Of a DNA stretch of 64,000 nt, positions 1 to 8,488 are shown one piece after another (position 1 is the stretch's first letter; each line of letters opens with the position of its first letter). Source of the DNA: Streptomyces sp. BK340. Lineage in GTDB: Bacteria; Actinomycetota; Actinomycetes; Streptomycetales; Streptomycetaceae. The notes under the pieces are model-generated. The model was not told where the DNA came from, ran no database searches, and was given only the letters and a program-made list of their open reading frames with translations. Location of the stretch: contig NZ_VISR01000039.1 in the NCBI RefSeq assembly GCF_007827595.1, forward strand, positions 1-64,000. Reading direction: 5' to 3'. Both the position numbers and the translations under genes were made by a program.

Positions 1-75
1 TCCAGACTCGAACGAGGCCTCAGCCGAGACGACGACCTCGCCCGTGCCTACCGTGACTGGATCCAGACCGCTTGA
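1..75 (+). CDS. C-terminal end of a truncated CDS at the window edge
   Basis: Reading from base 1, 24 codons run without a stop to a TGA at 73-75. The peptide is charged (SRLERGLSRDDDLARAYRDW) and has GC-rich third positions. The start lies outside the window. I do not recognise the family. It is convergent with tatC, whose stop lies 15 bases further on. Confidence 0.4.
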   Translation, partial: SRLERGLSRDDDLARAYRDWIQTA

Positions 76-89
76 CGGCAATAGGAGCT

Positions 90-1118
90 TCAACGTCGGC
101 CACGGCTGCCCAGACCTCCCCGTGCGAAAAGATCCACTTCCGCACAGGCCCTGGTGCTCTGATCACATAGCTTCCGCGGTTGGCTGAACCTGTCCGAGCC
201 CGGATTCACCCCCGTCACATTGACAACGCTGCTGGCGGACACCAATTCCACTTCGCCTACGTCCTGCGGCGTGAGGTCGAGGTCGGAGGTCTCGTCGTCG
301 CTGGGTCCCTCTGCCTCTCTTCGGGCCTTGCGCCGGTCATTGAGAAGCGAAAAGACAACAGCGGCGAAATAGAGCACCCAGATCGGCGAGGCCAGCGCCA
401 GCATGGTCAGCGGGTCCGTGCTCGGCGTCGCCACGGCTGAAAAGACCGTGATCCCCACGATCATGCCGCGCCACCAGCCGAGCATACGTCGGCCGCGCAG
501 CACCCCAGTGAGGTTCAGCATCACCAGCAGCAGCGGCATCTCGAAGGAGAGGCCGAAGACGACCACCATGCGGGTGACGAGGTCGAGCAGATCGTCCAGC
601 GGCAGCAGATTCTCCACCCTGTGCGGGGTGAAGCCGATCAACACCTTCGCGGTCGAGGGCAGCACCTTGTAGGCCAAGAGGGCGCCTCCGAAGAACAGAG
701 GGACGCCGGCGCCGACGAACGCATAAGCGTATTTCCTCTCGTGTCCGTGCAGGCCGGGGGCGACAAACGCCCACAGCTGGTACAGCCATACCGGCGATGC
801 CAGCACGAATCCGGCCATCAGGGACACCTTCAGCGCCAGGGTGAAGGGCGCGAGCAGACCGTTGATCGTGATCCGCGCGCAGGCGGTGTCCGCGGGTTGC
901 TTGGCCAGATCGGCGAAGGACGTTGGGCAGCCGACCGAGTCCAGCACCGGCCTGGTGACGACGTTTACGATGCCCTTGTAGGCGAAGGCCGCGGCGACCG
1001 TGACGACCAGGATGGCAAGGATGGCCTTGGCGAGCCGGTTGCGGAGCTCACGAAGGTGCTTCGCGAGCGGCATCCGCCCCTCGGGATCCTTCTGCTTGTT
1101 GCGGGCTGACTGGGGCAC
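90..1118 (-). CDS. tatC: Twin-arginine translocase subunit TatC
   Basis: Polytopic core of the Tat translocon, which recognises twin-arginine signal peptides and exports folded proteins across the membrane. The 342-residue protein opens with a cytoplasmic N-terminus carrying the TatC-typical segment PLAKHLRELRNRL (about 17-29), followed by six hydrophobic segments up to about residue 265. The region around FEMPLLLVMLNL is also family-typical. The roughly 75-residue hydrophilic C-terminal tail is longer than usual, and its last 30 residues look like read-through past an older stop. tatA lies 205 bases upstream on the same strand, the normal actinobacterial order. A likely client, a Tat-signal metallophosphoesterase, is at 6.3 kb. 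Confidence 0.93.
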   Translation of the reverse strand: MPQSARNKQKDPEGRMPLAKHLRELRNRLAKAILAILVVTVAAAFAYKGIVNVVTRPVLDSVGCPTSFADLAKQPADTACARITINGLLAPFTLALKVSLMAGFVLASPVWLYQLWAFVAPGLHGHERKYAYAFVGAGVPLFFGGALLAYKVLPSTAKVLIGFTPHRVENLLPLDDLLDLVTRMVVVFGLSFEMPLLLVMLNLTGVLRGRRMLGWWRGMIVGITVFSAVATPSTDPLTMLALASPIWVLYFAAVVFSLLNDRRKARREAEGPSDDETSDLDLTPQDVGEVELVSASSVVNVTGVNPGSDRFSQPRKLCDQSTRACAEVDLFARGGLGSRGRR

Positions 1119-1323
1119 GCCGCATCCTCATCTCGTGCGGCAGACCGGAGACTACCGGCCTTGCACTTGTGCTTGATCGTCTCCGTCACCCGGTGGGGCG
1201 CGAGCGCGCTACGACGACGGTTGCGGTCGGTAGCGTGTCCAGGAGGCAGTTGGTCCAGGTCGGCACCACTTGCCGCGAGCTGATCGCGGGAATGAGCCAG
1301 GGCGCGCAGGACCGGGCTCGGTC

Positions 1324-1575
1324 TCAGTTGCCGGTCGTGCTGTCCGTGGGTTCGGGAGGGCCCGAGACCGTCCGCGTTCCTGGTGCAGGTTCAGACTCGG
1401 GGCGTGGTTCGTTTGAGGCGTCGTCCTCCTTCATGGCCTTGGTCTCACTCCTGAGGATCCGCATGGACCTGCCCAGCGCCCGGGCCGTGTCGGGTAGTTT
1501 CTTCGAGCCGAAGAGCAAAATCACCACGGCGACCAGGATCAGCAAGTGCCAGGGCTCCAGCGCATTGCGGAACAT
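1324..1575 (-). CDS. tatA: Twin-arginine translocase subunit TatA
   Basis: Small single-span Tat component that forms the protein-conducting assembly with TatC. Of 83 residues, the N-terminus (MFRNALEPWHLLILVAVVIL) is the membrane helix, followed by the family hinge LFGSKKLPDTARALGRSM, an amphipathic helix, and an acidic/proline-rich tail. The ATG at 1575 was chosen because it places the FGSKKLP hinge at the usual position near residue 22. A longer reading frame exists but only adds low-complexity sequence. The start lies 2 bases beyond the stop of the upstream hypothetical gene, suggesting translational coupling. Confidence 0.92.
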   Translation of the reverse strand: MFRNALEPWHLLILVAVVILLFGSKKLPDTARALGRSMRILRSETKAMKEDDASNEPRPESEPAPGTRTVSGPPEPTDSTTGN

Positions 1576-1577
1576 CG

Positions 1578-2411
1578 TCACACCACCCCTTCGAACATGT
1601 CGGTCTTCACACCTGTCCCGGCGATCTGTGCTGTGTGTTCCTGGGCGGCAATGGTGGGACGCTGCAGGACGCGGTCGATGTCCACGGCCCCGCAGGGCTC
1701 TGCACCGGCCGATGGCCGGCACTCGTCGTCGCAGAAGGGCATCCGCAGGAGATGGCCGGGCCGGCCGACGTCCGACTGGGAGGAGGTTTCCCGGTGCACT
1801 CGGCACGGCGGTTTCACCGGTGTCCACCGCCCGCGCCATCGGGAGATTCCGACGGCGTCGTCCAGTCGGGCGGGGCGCCCGGCGGCAGTCCAGGCGGCGT
1901 ACTCCTGGCGGACATAGAGGCGGCGGCGGGGGGCGAGCGCGATGGCGTCGGGGAAGTGCGGGCCGGCCACCAGTTCGGGATGGCTGCGGTCGAGCAGGAC
2001 GAGTTGTTCGGCGGTTGCTGTGGCGGCTGCGATCGGGCCGGGGCCGGGGTCGTCCAGGGCCATGCGGTCCATGAGGGCGGCCCGGCGTAGCCGCAAGGTG
2101 CGTTCGGCGACTGTCGAGTCGACCGGGGATCCGGTGACGGGCCGCGCCTGGCGACCGTCGCGTTCGGCCCCGAGAGCGAGCACTTGGTGTATCTCGCGGC
2201 GCAGGTCTGGCGCACTCGCGTACGCCTCGTGCGGGGGCGGAGCACTGATGCCATCGCCGCTGTTCGGGGCACGGCTTCTGGGGTGTGAAGGCCCAATCGG
2301 CGGGTCGTCGCGGGACCCGGCGCCGCAGCTGCCCCCGGTGACCCGTCGCTGCGCGGCGATGCCGGCCCCGGCAGCGGGCCGCAGCTCGTGCGGAACCGTC
2401 GGCCCGGTCAT
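1578..2411 (-). CDS. Hypothetical protein coupled to an RsbW-like protein and tatA
   Basis: A 277-residue protein of unknown function. The core, roughly residues 70-185, has ordered, charged, coding-like sequence (RLRRAALMDRMALDD, LVLLDRSHPELVAGP, RLYVRQEYAAW). The N-terminal 50 residues are rich in Pro/Ser/Arg and may be disordered. The ATG at 2411 overlaps the TGA of the upstream ATP-binding protein gene by four bases (ATGA), and the gene ends two bases before tatA. This tight coupling is the best evidence that it is real. No catalytic motif or membrane segment is visible. Confidence 0.6.
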   Translation of the reverse strand: MTGPTVPHELRPAAGAGIAAQRRVTGGSCGAGSRDDPPIGPSHPRSRAPNSGDGISAPPPHEAYASAPDLRREIHQVLALGAERDGRQARPVTGSPVDSTVAERTLRLRRAALMDRMALDDPGPGPIAAATATAEQLVLLDRSHPELVAGPHFPDAIALAPRRRLYVRQEYAAWTAAGRPARLDDAVGISRWRGRWTPVKPPCRVHRETSSQSDVGRPGHLLRMPFCDDECRPSAGAEPCGAVDIDRVLQRPTIAAQEHTAQIAGTGVKTDMFEGVV

Positions 2412-2836
2412 GGCGAGCACCTCAGGCAGGCGCGGACTTTGCGGCCGCTGCGTGTTTGCTGGACCTCGGTCGACTGGGCAAGGTGCTGGACGATACTGGT
2501 GCCGCGGCCGTGTTCGTCGGGGGCGGTGTCGGGGCGATGGTGTTCCACGGTCGTACCGGAGTCAGTGACCACGATGTGCAGAGTGCCGTCGTCGAGGACG
2601 AGCAGCAGGGTCATGCGCTCGTGGCCGTACTGCGCGGCGTTGGCGGCGAGTTCGTCGACGATGAGGACGGCGGAGTCCCGCTCGATTGCGGGCACACTCC
2701 AGGTCTCCAGCAGATCGGCCGCGAAGTGACGAGCGGCGGAGACGTACGCCTCCTGCGCGGGCAAGGTGAGCAGTGCCCGGTGGCGGCTGTGTCGACCGAG
2801 CAGTGAACTCGGGCTGGGGGAATCGGTCACAAACAT
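2408..2836 (-). CDS. ATP-binding protein, RsbW/anti-sigma kinase-like HATPase
   Basis: A 142-residue HATPase_c domain protein of the class abundant in Streptomyces, related to serine-kinase anti-sigma factors such as RsbW and SpoIIAB. The N-box is VDELAANAAQYGHERMTL and the glycine-containing G1-like motif is VTDSGT; the HGRGTSIVQHLA region is the G2-like lid. The family binds ATP and typically sequesters a sigma factor or phosphorylates an anti-anti-sigma factor. No partner is adjacent. The ATG at 2836 was preferred because the upstream extension (to 2953) is low-complexity. Its stop overlaps the next gene start. Confidence 0.8.
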   Translation of the reverse strand: MFVTDSPSPSSLLGRHSRHRALLTLPAQEAYVSAARHFAADLLETWSVPAIERDSAVLIVDELAANAAQYGHERMTLLLVLDDGTLHIVVTDSGTTVEHHRPDTAPDEHGRGTSIVQHLAQSTEVQQTRSGRKVRACLRCSP

Positions 2837-3929
2837 GGTCTTATGGCTCTTCTGTGGATGTGTGGAGGCCGGATCGGGGGGCCAGCCACTTCGGGGGCGG
2901 TCGGTAGGCGGATCCTGTGTGGCCGCGCTCACTGAGTTCCACGGACGACGCATGCCGAACGGTTCGAGTCATTCGCACCTTTTGTTCGACTTCTTGCGAA
3001 TGCCAATGCCGGTGGCCTGGCTGAACTCACTCGCCCCTGCCAGAGCTCGACGCCGTACTCGGCCGGACCAGGCACCGGCAGCTCGGTCTCCTCGCCCGCA
3101 GCCCTCAGGACGACCTTGCAGGAACCTCGAACCGTAGAGCCGGACGAACGTCCCTGCCCGCGCCTCGGCTTGGTCACGACACTCGGTGTGCAGACATCCT
3201 GGATCCGATTCTCCGGGCCCCCCTGCGGAGGAAAACGCAAGTTGAGGTCGACGCCGTTTGGTGAGCCGCATACCGCTGCTCGCGCGGGGGAGGGGGAACA
3301 CCTTGGCCGGGCCGTCGCAAAGACCAGGGTGGCGCCACCGGCCACCTGGACAGGGAGTGCGTGTCCCATCGGCGCACTCACGCATCAAGTCGGCTGAGAA
3401 TCGGCCCGATTGGCCGGAGCCGGGAGACCGCCGACCTCCGCACAGCCGTGCCCACCCATGTTCGCGACCGGCACCCGAGGGGGCCGGATGTGGGGTGGCC
3501 GGCCTGCCACTGCCGGAAGCCGGGGCGCCGATCAGCTCCTTCGCCGCAGGGGCGTCGGCCTTCGGGGTCGCCGCCACGGTCATCTGCCGGGTGCCCTTGT
3601 CGGACAACCTCGCCGATCCCGGAGCCGTGTGGCGTGGGGGCATCGGGCGACGCCGGTGATCACGTGCGTGCCTGAGCAGCCGATGGCACGCATACAAGTC
3701 TTCTCGACGGCCATCGGCTGGACGTCCTCGGCGTGCTTCTCCAGCCCGGTCCACCGGTCTTGAGGCGACTCGCCTCTCGTCGACCGGCCGCCCTCTCCCC
3801 GCCTGCGGTACGACCCTTCGATGGCGATGTCTTCTCGGCCTCGTGTGCCGCCGTGCGCTCACGCCGACAGCTGTGGTCGCGCCACTCGGGGCGAGGGCGC
3901 CCCAGTGACGCGACCGTCCTGGCCTCGGG
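2837..3929. other. 1.1 kb stretch without a confident gene
   Basis: All frames here are open for long distances because of high GC, but none shows a recognisable family or a convincing start with a ribosome binding site. A reverse-strand stretch around 3040-3130 (reading LRAAGEETELPVPGP) and another near 3580 (MTVAATPKADAPAAKELIG) look faintly coding. They may be remnants, but I cannot assign them. The promoter of the ATP-binding protein gene should lie near 2840-2950. Confidence 0.4.
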
Positions 3930-4718
3930 TCACGCCCGGACTGTGACCAACTTCTGACCGTTGTCCGCGTGGATCTCGAAGTGCTCGATCTCTCCTGGAG
4001 GCATGGCAACCGCTCCTTGGATCGTGGTGCCGGGAGGGTACTTGCCTGCCCGCCAGCTAGCGACGTCCGTCTTGGCTCCGCCGGGCCCGACCGCCTGAAG
4101 TCGGCAGGTGATTCCGGCGGGTGCGCCCCTGGCGGAGACCTGCACGACACTGCCCCAGGCAGAGGGCGAGACCTTCACCGAGGCGGAGACGCCGGTGTCG
4201 GGATCGCTTCCGGAGAAGGTGCGCCAGGCAGTGGGCGCGGTCGGCCCGGGCGGCGTCGCCTGACTGCCCACGGATCCGACAGCCGCCAGCCATGTGCCGC
4301 CGGCCGTTGCCGCGATGAACGTCAGCGAGGCGGCAGCACCGGCCAGCTGCAGACGCCAGGTCCTGCGGCGCCGGGACGCGGCCTGCTGGAGCAGCCTCTC
4401 CAGCAGACCCTCCTCAGGCACCCGCTGCACCGCCGGCACCGCGGGCCGTTCGGGCGGGGAGCCGTGCGCGCCTTCGGCTGCTCGTGCCACCAGCCGGTCG
4501 GCCAGGTCCCCGTCGGCCGTCGGCGCCGTCCGGCCTGAGGCTTCGGCTTCGGTCACCGTCGCCAGCAGCGCAGACACTCCCGTGAGCTGGGTGTGTTCGG
4601 CCTGGCATTCGGTGCACTCCGTGAGGTGGATGCGCACCCGTTCCATTTCCGCCGAGGGCAGCGTGCCCAGGACGTATCCTCCCAGCGCCAGCCGGAGGGC
4701 GTCGTGCTCCGCACTCAT
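3930..4718 (-). CDS. Zinc-type anti-sigma factor, RskA-like
   Basis: Membrane-anchored anti-sigma factor expected to hold the ECF sigma factor encoded just upstream. The N-terminal domain carries the ZAS zinc motif H31-x3-C35-x2-C38 (HLTECTEC). A basic stretch (ASRRRRTWRLQ) precedes one transmembrane helix (LAGAAASLTFIAATAGGTWLA, about 125-148). The extracytoplasmic domain ends in the RskA-like segment PPGEIEHFEIHADNGQ. The ATG at 4718 has AGGAGGT upstream at proper spacing, whereas a GTG nine bases earlier does not. The gene begins 25 bases after the sigma stop, so the pair is one transcript. Release by proteolysis or redox is likely from family behaviour. Confidence 0.88.
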   Translation of the reverse strand: MSAEHDALRLALGGYVLGTLPSAEMERVRIHLTECTECQAEHTQLTGVSALLATVTEAEASGRTAPTADGDLADRLVARAAEGAHGSPPERPAVPAVQRVPEEGLLERLLQQAASRRRRTWRLQLAGAAASLTFIAATAGGTWLAAVGSVGSQATPPGPTAPTAWRTFSGSDPDTGVSASVKVSPSAWGSVVQVSARGAPAGITCRLQAVGPGGAKTDVASWRAGKYPPGTTIQGAVAMPPGEIEHFEIHADNGQKLVTVRA

Positions 4719-4743
4719 GGTCGCCACCTCCTGCCCGCCACGG

Positions 4744-5346
4744 TCACGGCTCGAGCCCCCGTTCCTGCAGCGCCAGCCGAAGGGCGTGCAGAGCGTAGTA
4801 CGTGCGCGACTTCACGGTGCCCACAGGGATGCCCAGCACCTGTGCGGCCTCCACCATGGTCCGGCCGCGGTAGTAGGTCTCCAGCAGGACGGCGCGGTGA
4901 TCCGGGGACAGCGACCGGACCGCTTCGGCAACCGCCCAGCTCTCCAGCGCCTGCTCGATCTCGTCCTCGCCGGGTTTCTGCTCGGCGACTCGTTCCAGTG
5001 CCTCGCCGCCGGTCTCGGCCGGCCTGGCCTGCCGAGCCCGGTGGGCGTCGATGACCAGGTGCCGGGCGACCGTACACAACCATGCCCGGGCCGGGCCGCG
5101 TGCGGGGTCGAACGCGGCGGGATGCTGCCACGCTCGCAGCATCGTCTCCTGCACCACATCCTCCGCCCATTGCCGGTCTCCTGAGGTCAGTCGCAGCACG
5201 TAGTGGAACAGGGCTCCTGCGTGCTCCGCGTACAGAGTGCGCAGCAGTTCCTCGTCTGCGGTCGAAAGGGTCCCTTTACCAGAGACACGGTGCGCGGAGC
5301 GATCCGGATCGGTCCTTGGACCACGTTTTCGGGAACTCCAGGGCAT
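4744..5346 (-). CDS. ECF RNA polymerase sigma factor, SigK/SigL-like
   Basis: A 200-residue ECF sigma factor. Region 2 includes LYAEHAGALFHYVLRLTSGDRQWAEDVVQETMLRAW and region 4 includes LSPDHRAVLLETYYRGRTMVEAAQVLGIPVGTVKSRTYYAL, with the helix-turn-helix at GIPVGTVKSR. The start was placed at the ATG at 5346. An ATG at 5400 is possible, but the added residues are not sigma-like. It is co-transcribed with its anti-sigma gene and divergent from the cupredoxin/phosphoesterase operon, a plausible target set. ECF factors of this kind usually autoregulate from this divergent region. Confidence 0.88.
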   Translation of the reverse strand: MPWSSRKRGPRTDPDRSAHRVSGKGTLSTADEELLRTLYAEHAGALFHYVLRLTSGDRQWAEDVVQETMLRAWQHPAAFDPARGPARAWLCTVARHLVIDAHRARQARPAETGGEALERVAEQKPGEDEIEQALESWAVAEAVRSLSPDHRAVLLETYYRGRTMVEAAQVLGIPVGTVKSRTYYALHALRLALQERGLEP

Positions 5347-5727
5347 AAGACGATCATCGCGCACATGTACCGCTTTGTCCTGTAACGCACTGTATGGCAT
5401 CGGTCGCGCTCCGCGGGCGCCACGGGCGATAGGTACCTGCCGGGCCTTGCGGCACCAGCAGGACCAAGCGTGCGCGGCCCGCAGAGGAGTCCGGCTGATC
5501 CGCCGCGATGACAAGAGGTTTCGAAAAAGGTGCATATATACCGAACCGCGAGAACCCCGCCGTCCGTGGAGCCGGACAAGAGCCGACTCACGCGAAATCC
5601 GGTGCTCGATCGCTGGGTCCGTGAGAGGCACACGCCCACGAACACGGCATCCACGCACATCCCTGCGGGTGCGTGTGCCCAGCCGGAGCAAGCCGTGTCT
5701 CCGCCTGATCAGTGAGGAGCGGACACC
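5347..5727. promoter_or_regulatory. Divergent promoter region between the sigma factor and cupredoxin operons
   Basis: These 381 bases separate the reverse-strand ECF sigma gene from the forward cupredoxin gene and must contain both promoters. A comparatively AT-rich patch (gtgcatatataccg, near 5531-5544) stands out. A ribosome binding site (gtgaggagc) precedes the cupredoxin ATG. No ORF here looks real. Confidence 0.5.
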
Positions 5728-6279
5728 ATGTACCTGAACTTTCGCACGCCAGGCCGTCGATCACGGACCGCGGCCGGGCTGGCCGTCGGCACCATCGCCA
5801 CTGTCGCCGCGCTGGGCCTGCTCAGTTCATGCGGCCAGTCGTCGCATTCCTCGGCCACCGGGGCCGACGCCATCACACCCGGTCCGGGGCAGCACCAGAT
5901 GGCTGGCATGACCGGAGCCACGGGGCTGGGGAACACGGCGGGCCCCGCTTCCGCCGCCTCGCCGATGCCGAGCATGAGCATGCCTATGAGTCCCGCGAGT
6001 ACGGGCCGGTCGGTCGCACCGGTGACCGGGAACGCCGTGGCGATCAAGAACTTCGCATTCTCCCCGGCCACGCTGAAGGTCAAGGCGGGCACGACAGTGA
6101 CCTGGACCAATCAGGACACCGACGCCCACACCCTCACCAGCGCCGGATCGGGCGGCCCGTTGCATTCGGCCGCACTGGCCACCCACGCCACCTACACGTA
6201 CACGTTCACCAAGCCCGGCACCTACGCCTACCTCTGCACCATCCATCCGTTCATGACCGGCACCGTGGAGGTGACCTGA
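5728..6279 (+). CDS. Lipoprotein cupredoxin (plastocyanin/azurin-like copper protein)
   Basis: Secreted, lipid-anchored type I copper protein of 183 residues, probably an electron carrier or copper-binding protein at the outer face of the membrane. A signal peptide ends in the lipobox LLSSC with Cys35. A Met/His/Ser/Pro-rich linker (about 55-95, MSMPMSP) may also bind copper. The cupredoxin fold spans about 103-183 with ligands visible as His134 (TDAHTLT) and Cys170-His173-Met176 (YLCTIHPFMTG). GAGGAG lies upstream of the ATG. The stop overlaps the start of the metallophosphoesterase gene by one base, so the two are translationally coupled. Confidence 0.88.
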   Translation: MYLNFRTPGRRSRTAAGLAVGTIATVAALGLLSSCGQSSHSSATGADAITPGPGQHQMAGMTGATGLGNTAGPASAASPMPSMSMPMSPASTGRSVAPVTGNAVAIKNFAFSPATLKVKAGTTVTWTNQDTDAHTLTSAGSGGPLHSAALATHATYTYTFTKPGTYAYLCTIHPFMTGTVEVT

Positions 6280-7280
6280 TGAGCAACTACTACGACAGCC
6301 ACGACGGAGCACCGGCCGACGACGTCGGTCAGCCTCAAACCGAACACGGCATGTCTCGGCGTCAACTCATCCGGCACGCCGGGTGGTTCGGCGGCGCGGT
6401 GGTGCTGACCGTGGCCAGTGGAGAGGTGATCAGCCACATCGCGGACTCCCGGGACACCAACGCCGGAGCCGCCGCCGCGGCCGTCGCAGCGGGAAACGGC
6501 GCGCTGCGGTTCGTGCAGGTCTCCGACAGCCATATCGGGTTCCAGGGGCCGGCGAACATGGACGTGGCCGGCTCATTCACCGCAGCGATCAACCAGGTCA
6601 ACTCACTCGGATTCAGACCGGACTTCGTCATGCACAGCGGGGACCTGACCCATCTGTCCACGGCCGGGCAGTTCGACCAGGTCAAGCAGATGATGACCGG
6701 CATGCAGACGGATCGTGTCTTCACCGTGCCGGGCGAGCACGACTCCATCGGCGATGCAGGCCGCACCTACCGGCGGACGTTCGGCATGGGCACGCTCGGC
6801 GATGGCTGGTACAGCTTCGACACCCACGGGGTGCACTTCATCGCCCTGGTCAACACCCTGAGCCTGGAGAAGCTCGGGCACCTCGGCAACGAACAGATCG
6901 ACTTCGTTCGCAAGGATCTTGCCGGACTGCCGTCGGACACCCCCATCGTGGTCTTCAGCCACATCCCGCTGTTCGCCATGTACCCGCAGTGGGGCTGGAG
7001 CACCGACGACGCCCTCAAGGTCATCGCCCTCCTGCGCCGCTTTTCTTCCGTCACCTGTCTCAACGGGCACGTCCACCAGCTTTTCACCAAGACCGAGGGC
7101 AACATCACCTTCCACTCGGCCACCACCACCGCCTACCCCCTGCCCAAACCGGGCCGTGCAGCCGCCCCCACCCCGCAGGTCGTCCCTGCCCGGCAGCTCA
7201 AAGACGCACTCGGCATCCGCAGCGTCGGCTACCGCCAAGGTGACCGCGAACTGGCCATCAAGGATCAGAGGCTGGCATGA
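6279..7280 (+). CDS. Tat-exported metallophosphoesterase
   Basis: Calcineurin-like phosphoesterase of 333 residues. The twin-arginine signal reads MSRRQLIRHAG (about 25-35), followed by a hydrophobic stretch, which predicts Tat export. Metal-binding motifs appear in order: DSHIG (about 87), HSGDLTH (about 118), GEHD (about 149, with Glu in place of the usual Asn of GNHD), FSHIPLF and NGHVHQ. The substrate cannot be told from the motifs. It starts within the cupredoxin stop codon and its stop overlaps the next gene by four bases. Copper protein, phosphoesterase and membrane protein therefore form one operon. Confidence 0.86.
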   Translation: MSNYYDSHDGAPADDVGQPQTEHGMSRRQLIRHAGWFGGAVVLTVASGEVISHIADSRDTNAGAAAAAVAAGNGALRFVQVSDSHIGFQGPANMDVAGSFTAAINQVNSLGFRPDFVMHSGDLTHLSTAGQFDQVKQMMTGMQTDRVFTVPGEHDSIGDAGRTYRRTFGMGTLGDGWYSFDTHGVHFIALVNTLSLEKLGHLGNEQIDFVRKDLAGLPSDTPIVVFSHIPLFAMYPQWGWSTDDALKVIALLRRFSSVTCLNGHVHQLFTKTEGNITFHSATTTAYPLPKPGRAAAPTPQVVPARQLKDALGIRSVGYRQGDRELAIKDQRLA

Positions 7281-7726
7281 ATGCCCGAAGACTCCTCGCA
7301 CCCACCCTGCGGTCGGCGACCGCCGCAACCCTCGCCGCCGGCGGATCCATCCATGCCCAGCTCTACCTTGACGGGTATCGCTTCATCCCCGTCATCGGCC
7401 CCTTGTTCCTGCTCCAGGCCAGCGCTTCCTTCGCTCTCGCTGCCCTGCTGCTGGTCGGGATGCCGTCCCCGCTGCTGCGGACCGCCGCGGCAGGCGTCGC
7501 GCTCGGCGCCCTCGGCGGATTCACCGCGTCGCGTACCGTCGGCGTGTTCGGATTCACCGAGCGCGGTCTGCAGCCTGAGCCACAAGCGGTCCTCAGCCTC
7601 CTCGCCGAAACCGGCACGTTGCTGCTCCTGGCCATCTGGCAGGTGACCGTGCCCAGACGACCCCGCGTTGCCCGCCCGCCCGTCAGGACACCCGACTGGG
7701 CCACCACCCGCACACCACCCGACTGA
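7277..7726 (+). CDS. Small integral membrane protein of the cupredoxin operon
   Basis: A 149-residue protein with four predicted hydrophobic segments: about 12-30, 38-60 (FIPVIGPLFLLQASASFALAALLLVG), 66-83 and 104-123. The Pro/Arg-rich C-terminal tail is probably cytoplasmic. The ATG lies inside the TGA of the phosphoesterase gene (ATGA overlap), showing operon membership. No family motif is recognised. A membrane partner for the exported copper protein or phosphoesterase is possible, but this is inference from position only. Confidence 0.72.
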   Translation: MNARRLLAPTLRSATAATLAAGGSIHAQLYLDGYRFIPVIGPLFLLQASASFALAALLLVGMPSPLLRTAAAGVALGALGGFTASRTVGVFGFTERGLQPEPQAVLSLLAETGTLLLLAIWQVTVPRRPRVARPPVRTPDWATTRTPPD

Positions 7727-7918
7727 ACGACCACCGCCAGGCGGGTGCTCACCGGTTGCCCGGATTTCGCCTCGGCTCAGGCCCTGCAGGCCCTGCTGCT
7801 TGGCGAAGCCCCCGCGCGCGGCCTGACCACCGACCACTCTCCACCACGTTGCGCGAGGCGCAGTCGGACAGCGGTGTGGATGCCGCCCGCCCTCGATCCG
7901 GAACCAAGGAGTACCCCC

Positions 7919-8191
7919 ATGTACCTCGAACCGCGCCCAGGAATCGCTTGGCCGAGCCCGCACCTCCGCGAACTGCAGGACGCCGTACGCGCCTTGCTCG
8001 GCCTGGACGACGACACCGCCGTCATCATCCGCCAACTCATCTGTGGCGAAGTCGTCCACCCACCCCTGGAAACCGTCGTCAAGGTGCTGCCCATGGACGG
8101 CGAGGCCCACCGCTGGACGCTCCACCGCCCCGCCGAGGAGATCACCGAGAACGAACTACGGGCCACCCTGCTCGACCGCCGACCGAGCTGA
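7919..8191 (+). CDS. Small hypothetical protein, 90 residues
   Basis: Starts at an ATG preceded by AAGGAG at 7905-7910, nine bases upstream. The protein is soluble and mixed alpha/beta in appearance (HLRELQDAVRALLGLDDDTAVIIRQLICGEV, PPLETVVKVLPMDG). I do not recognise a domain. It follows the cupredoxin operon by 192 bases on the same strand, so it may have its own promoter. A longer frame upstream of the ATG lacks a convincing start. Confidence 0.6.
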   Translation: MYLEPRPGIAWPSPHLRELQDAVRALLGLDDDTAVIIRQLICGEVVHPPLETVVKVLPMDGEAHRWTLHRPAEEITENELRATLLDRRPS

Positions 8192-8488
8192 CCGGCGGAC
8201 GGCGAGACCCTCGCGGCAACCCTGGCCGGCTCCCGGGTCCGTACGCGCGCCGTCGCCGATGCCGTGGCGGCAGTGCTCGGCGAGAACAACCAATTCGTAC
8301 GTCTGGAGGCCGCCTACGGTCGGGCCCTGCACGACGATCCGTGCACGACGAAGGCGATGAAGCGGGCGGGCTTCTCGGCGACGGCTTCGAGTACGACCAT
8401 CGGGCCGACGAGCTCTCGCGGTGACTACCCCTACGAACTGGCGATGCCGGTGACACAGCGCCCCGTAGCCACACCCACGGGGCGCCTC
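8192..8488. other. Intergenic stretch with an unassigned coding-like remnant
   Basis: Directly after the stop at 8191 the same strand reads on as a coding-like stretch (about 8195-8380, containing TRAVADAVAAVLGENNQFV). It has no own start or ribosome binding site. It could be the tail of a broken gene. No family is recognised, and the remainder holds only the convergent end of the lipoprotein gene. Confidence 0.3.

Noticed and set aside
2969..4150. 393-codon reverse-strand frame in the gap and over the anti-sigma gene
   Set aside because: It overlaps the well-supported anti-sigma C-terminus and its composition is Arg/Pro/Ser-rich. Only a short internal stretch near 3580 looks faintly coding.
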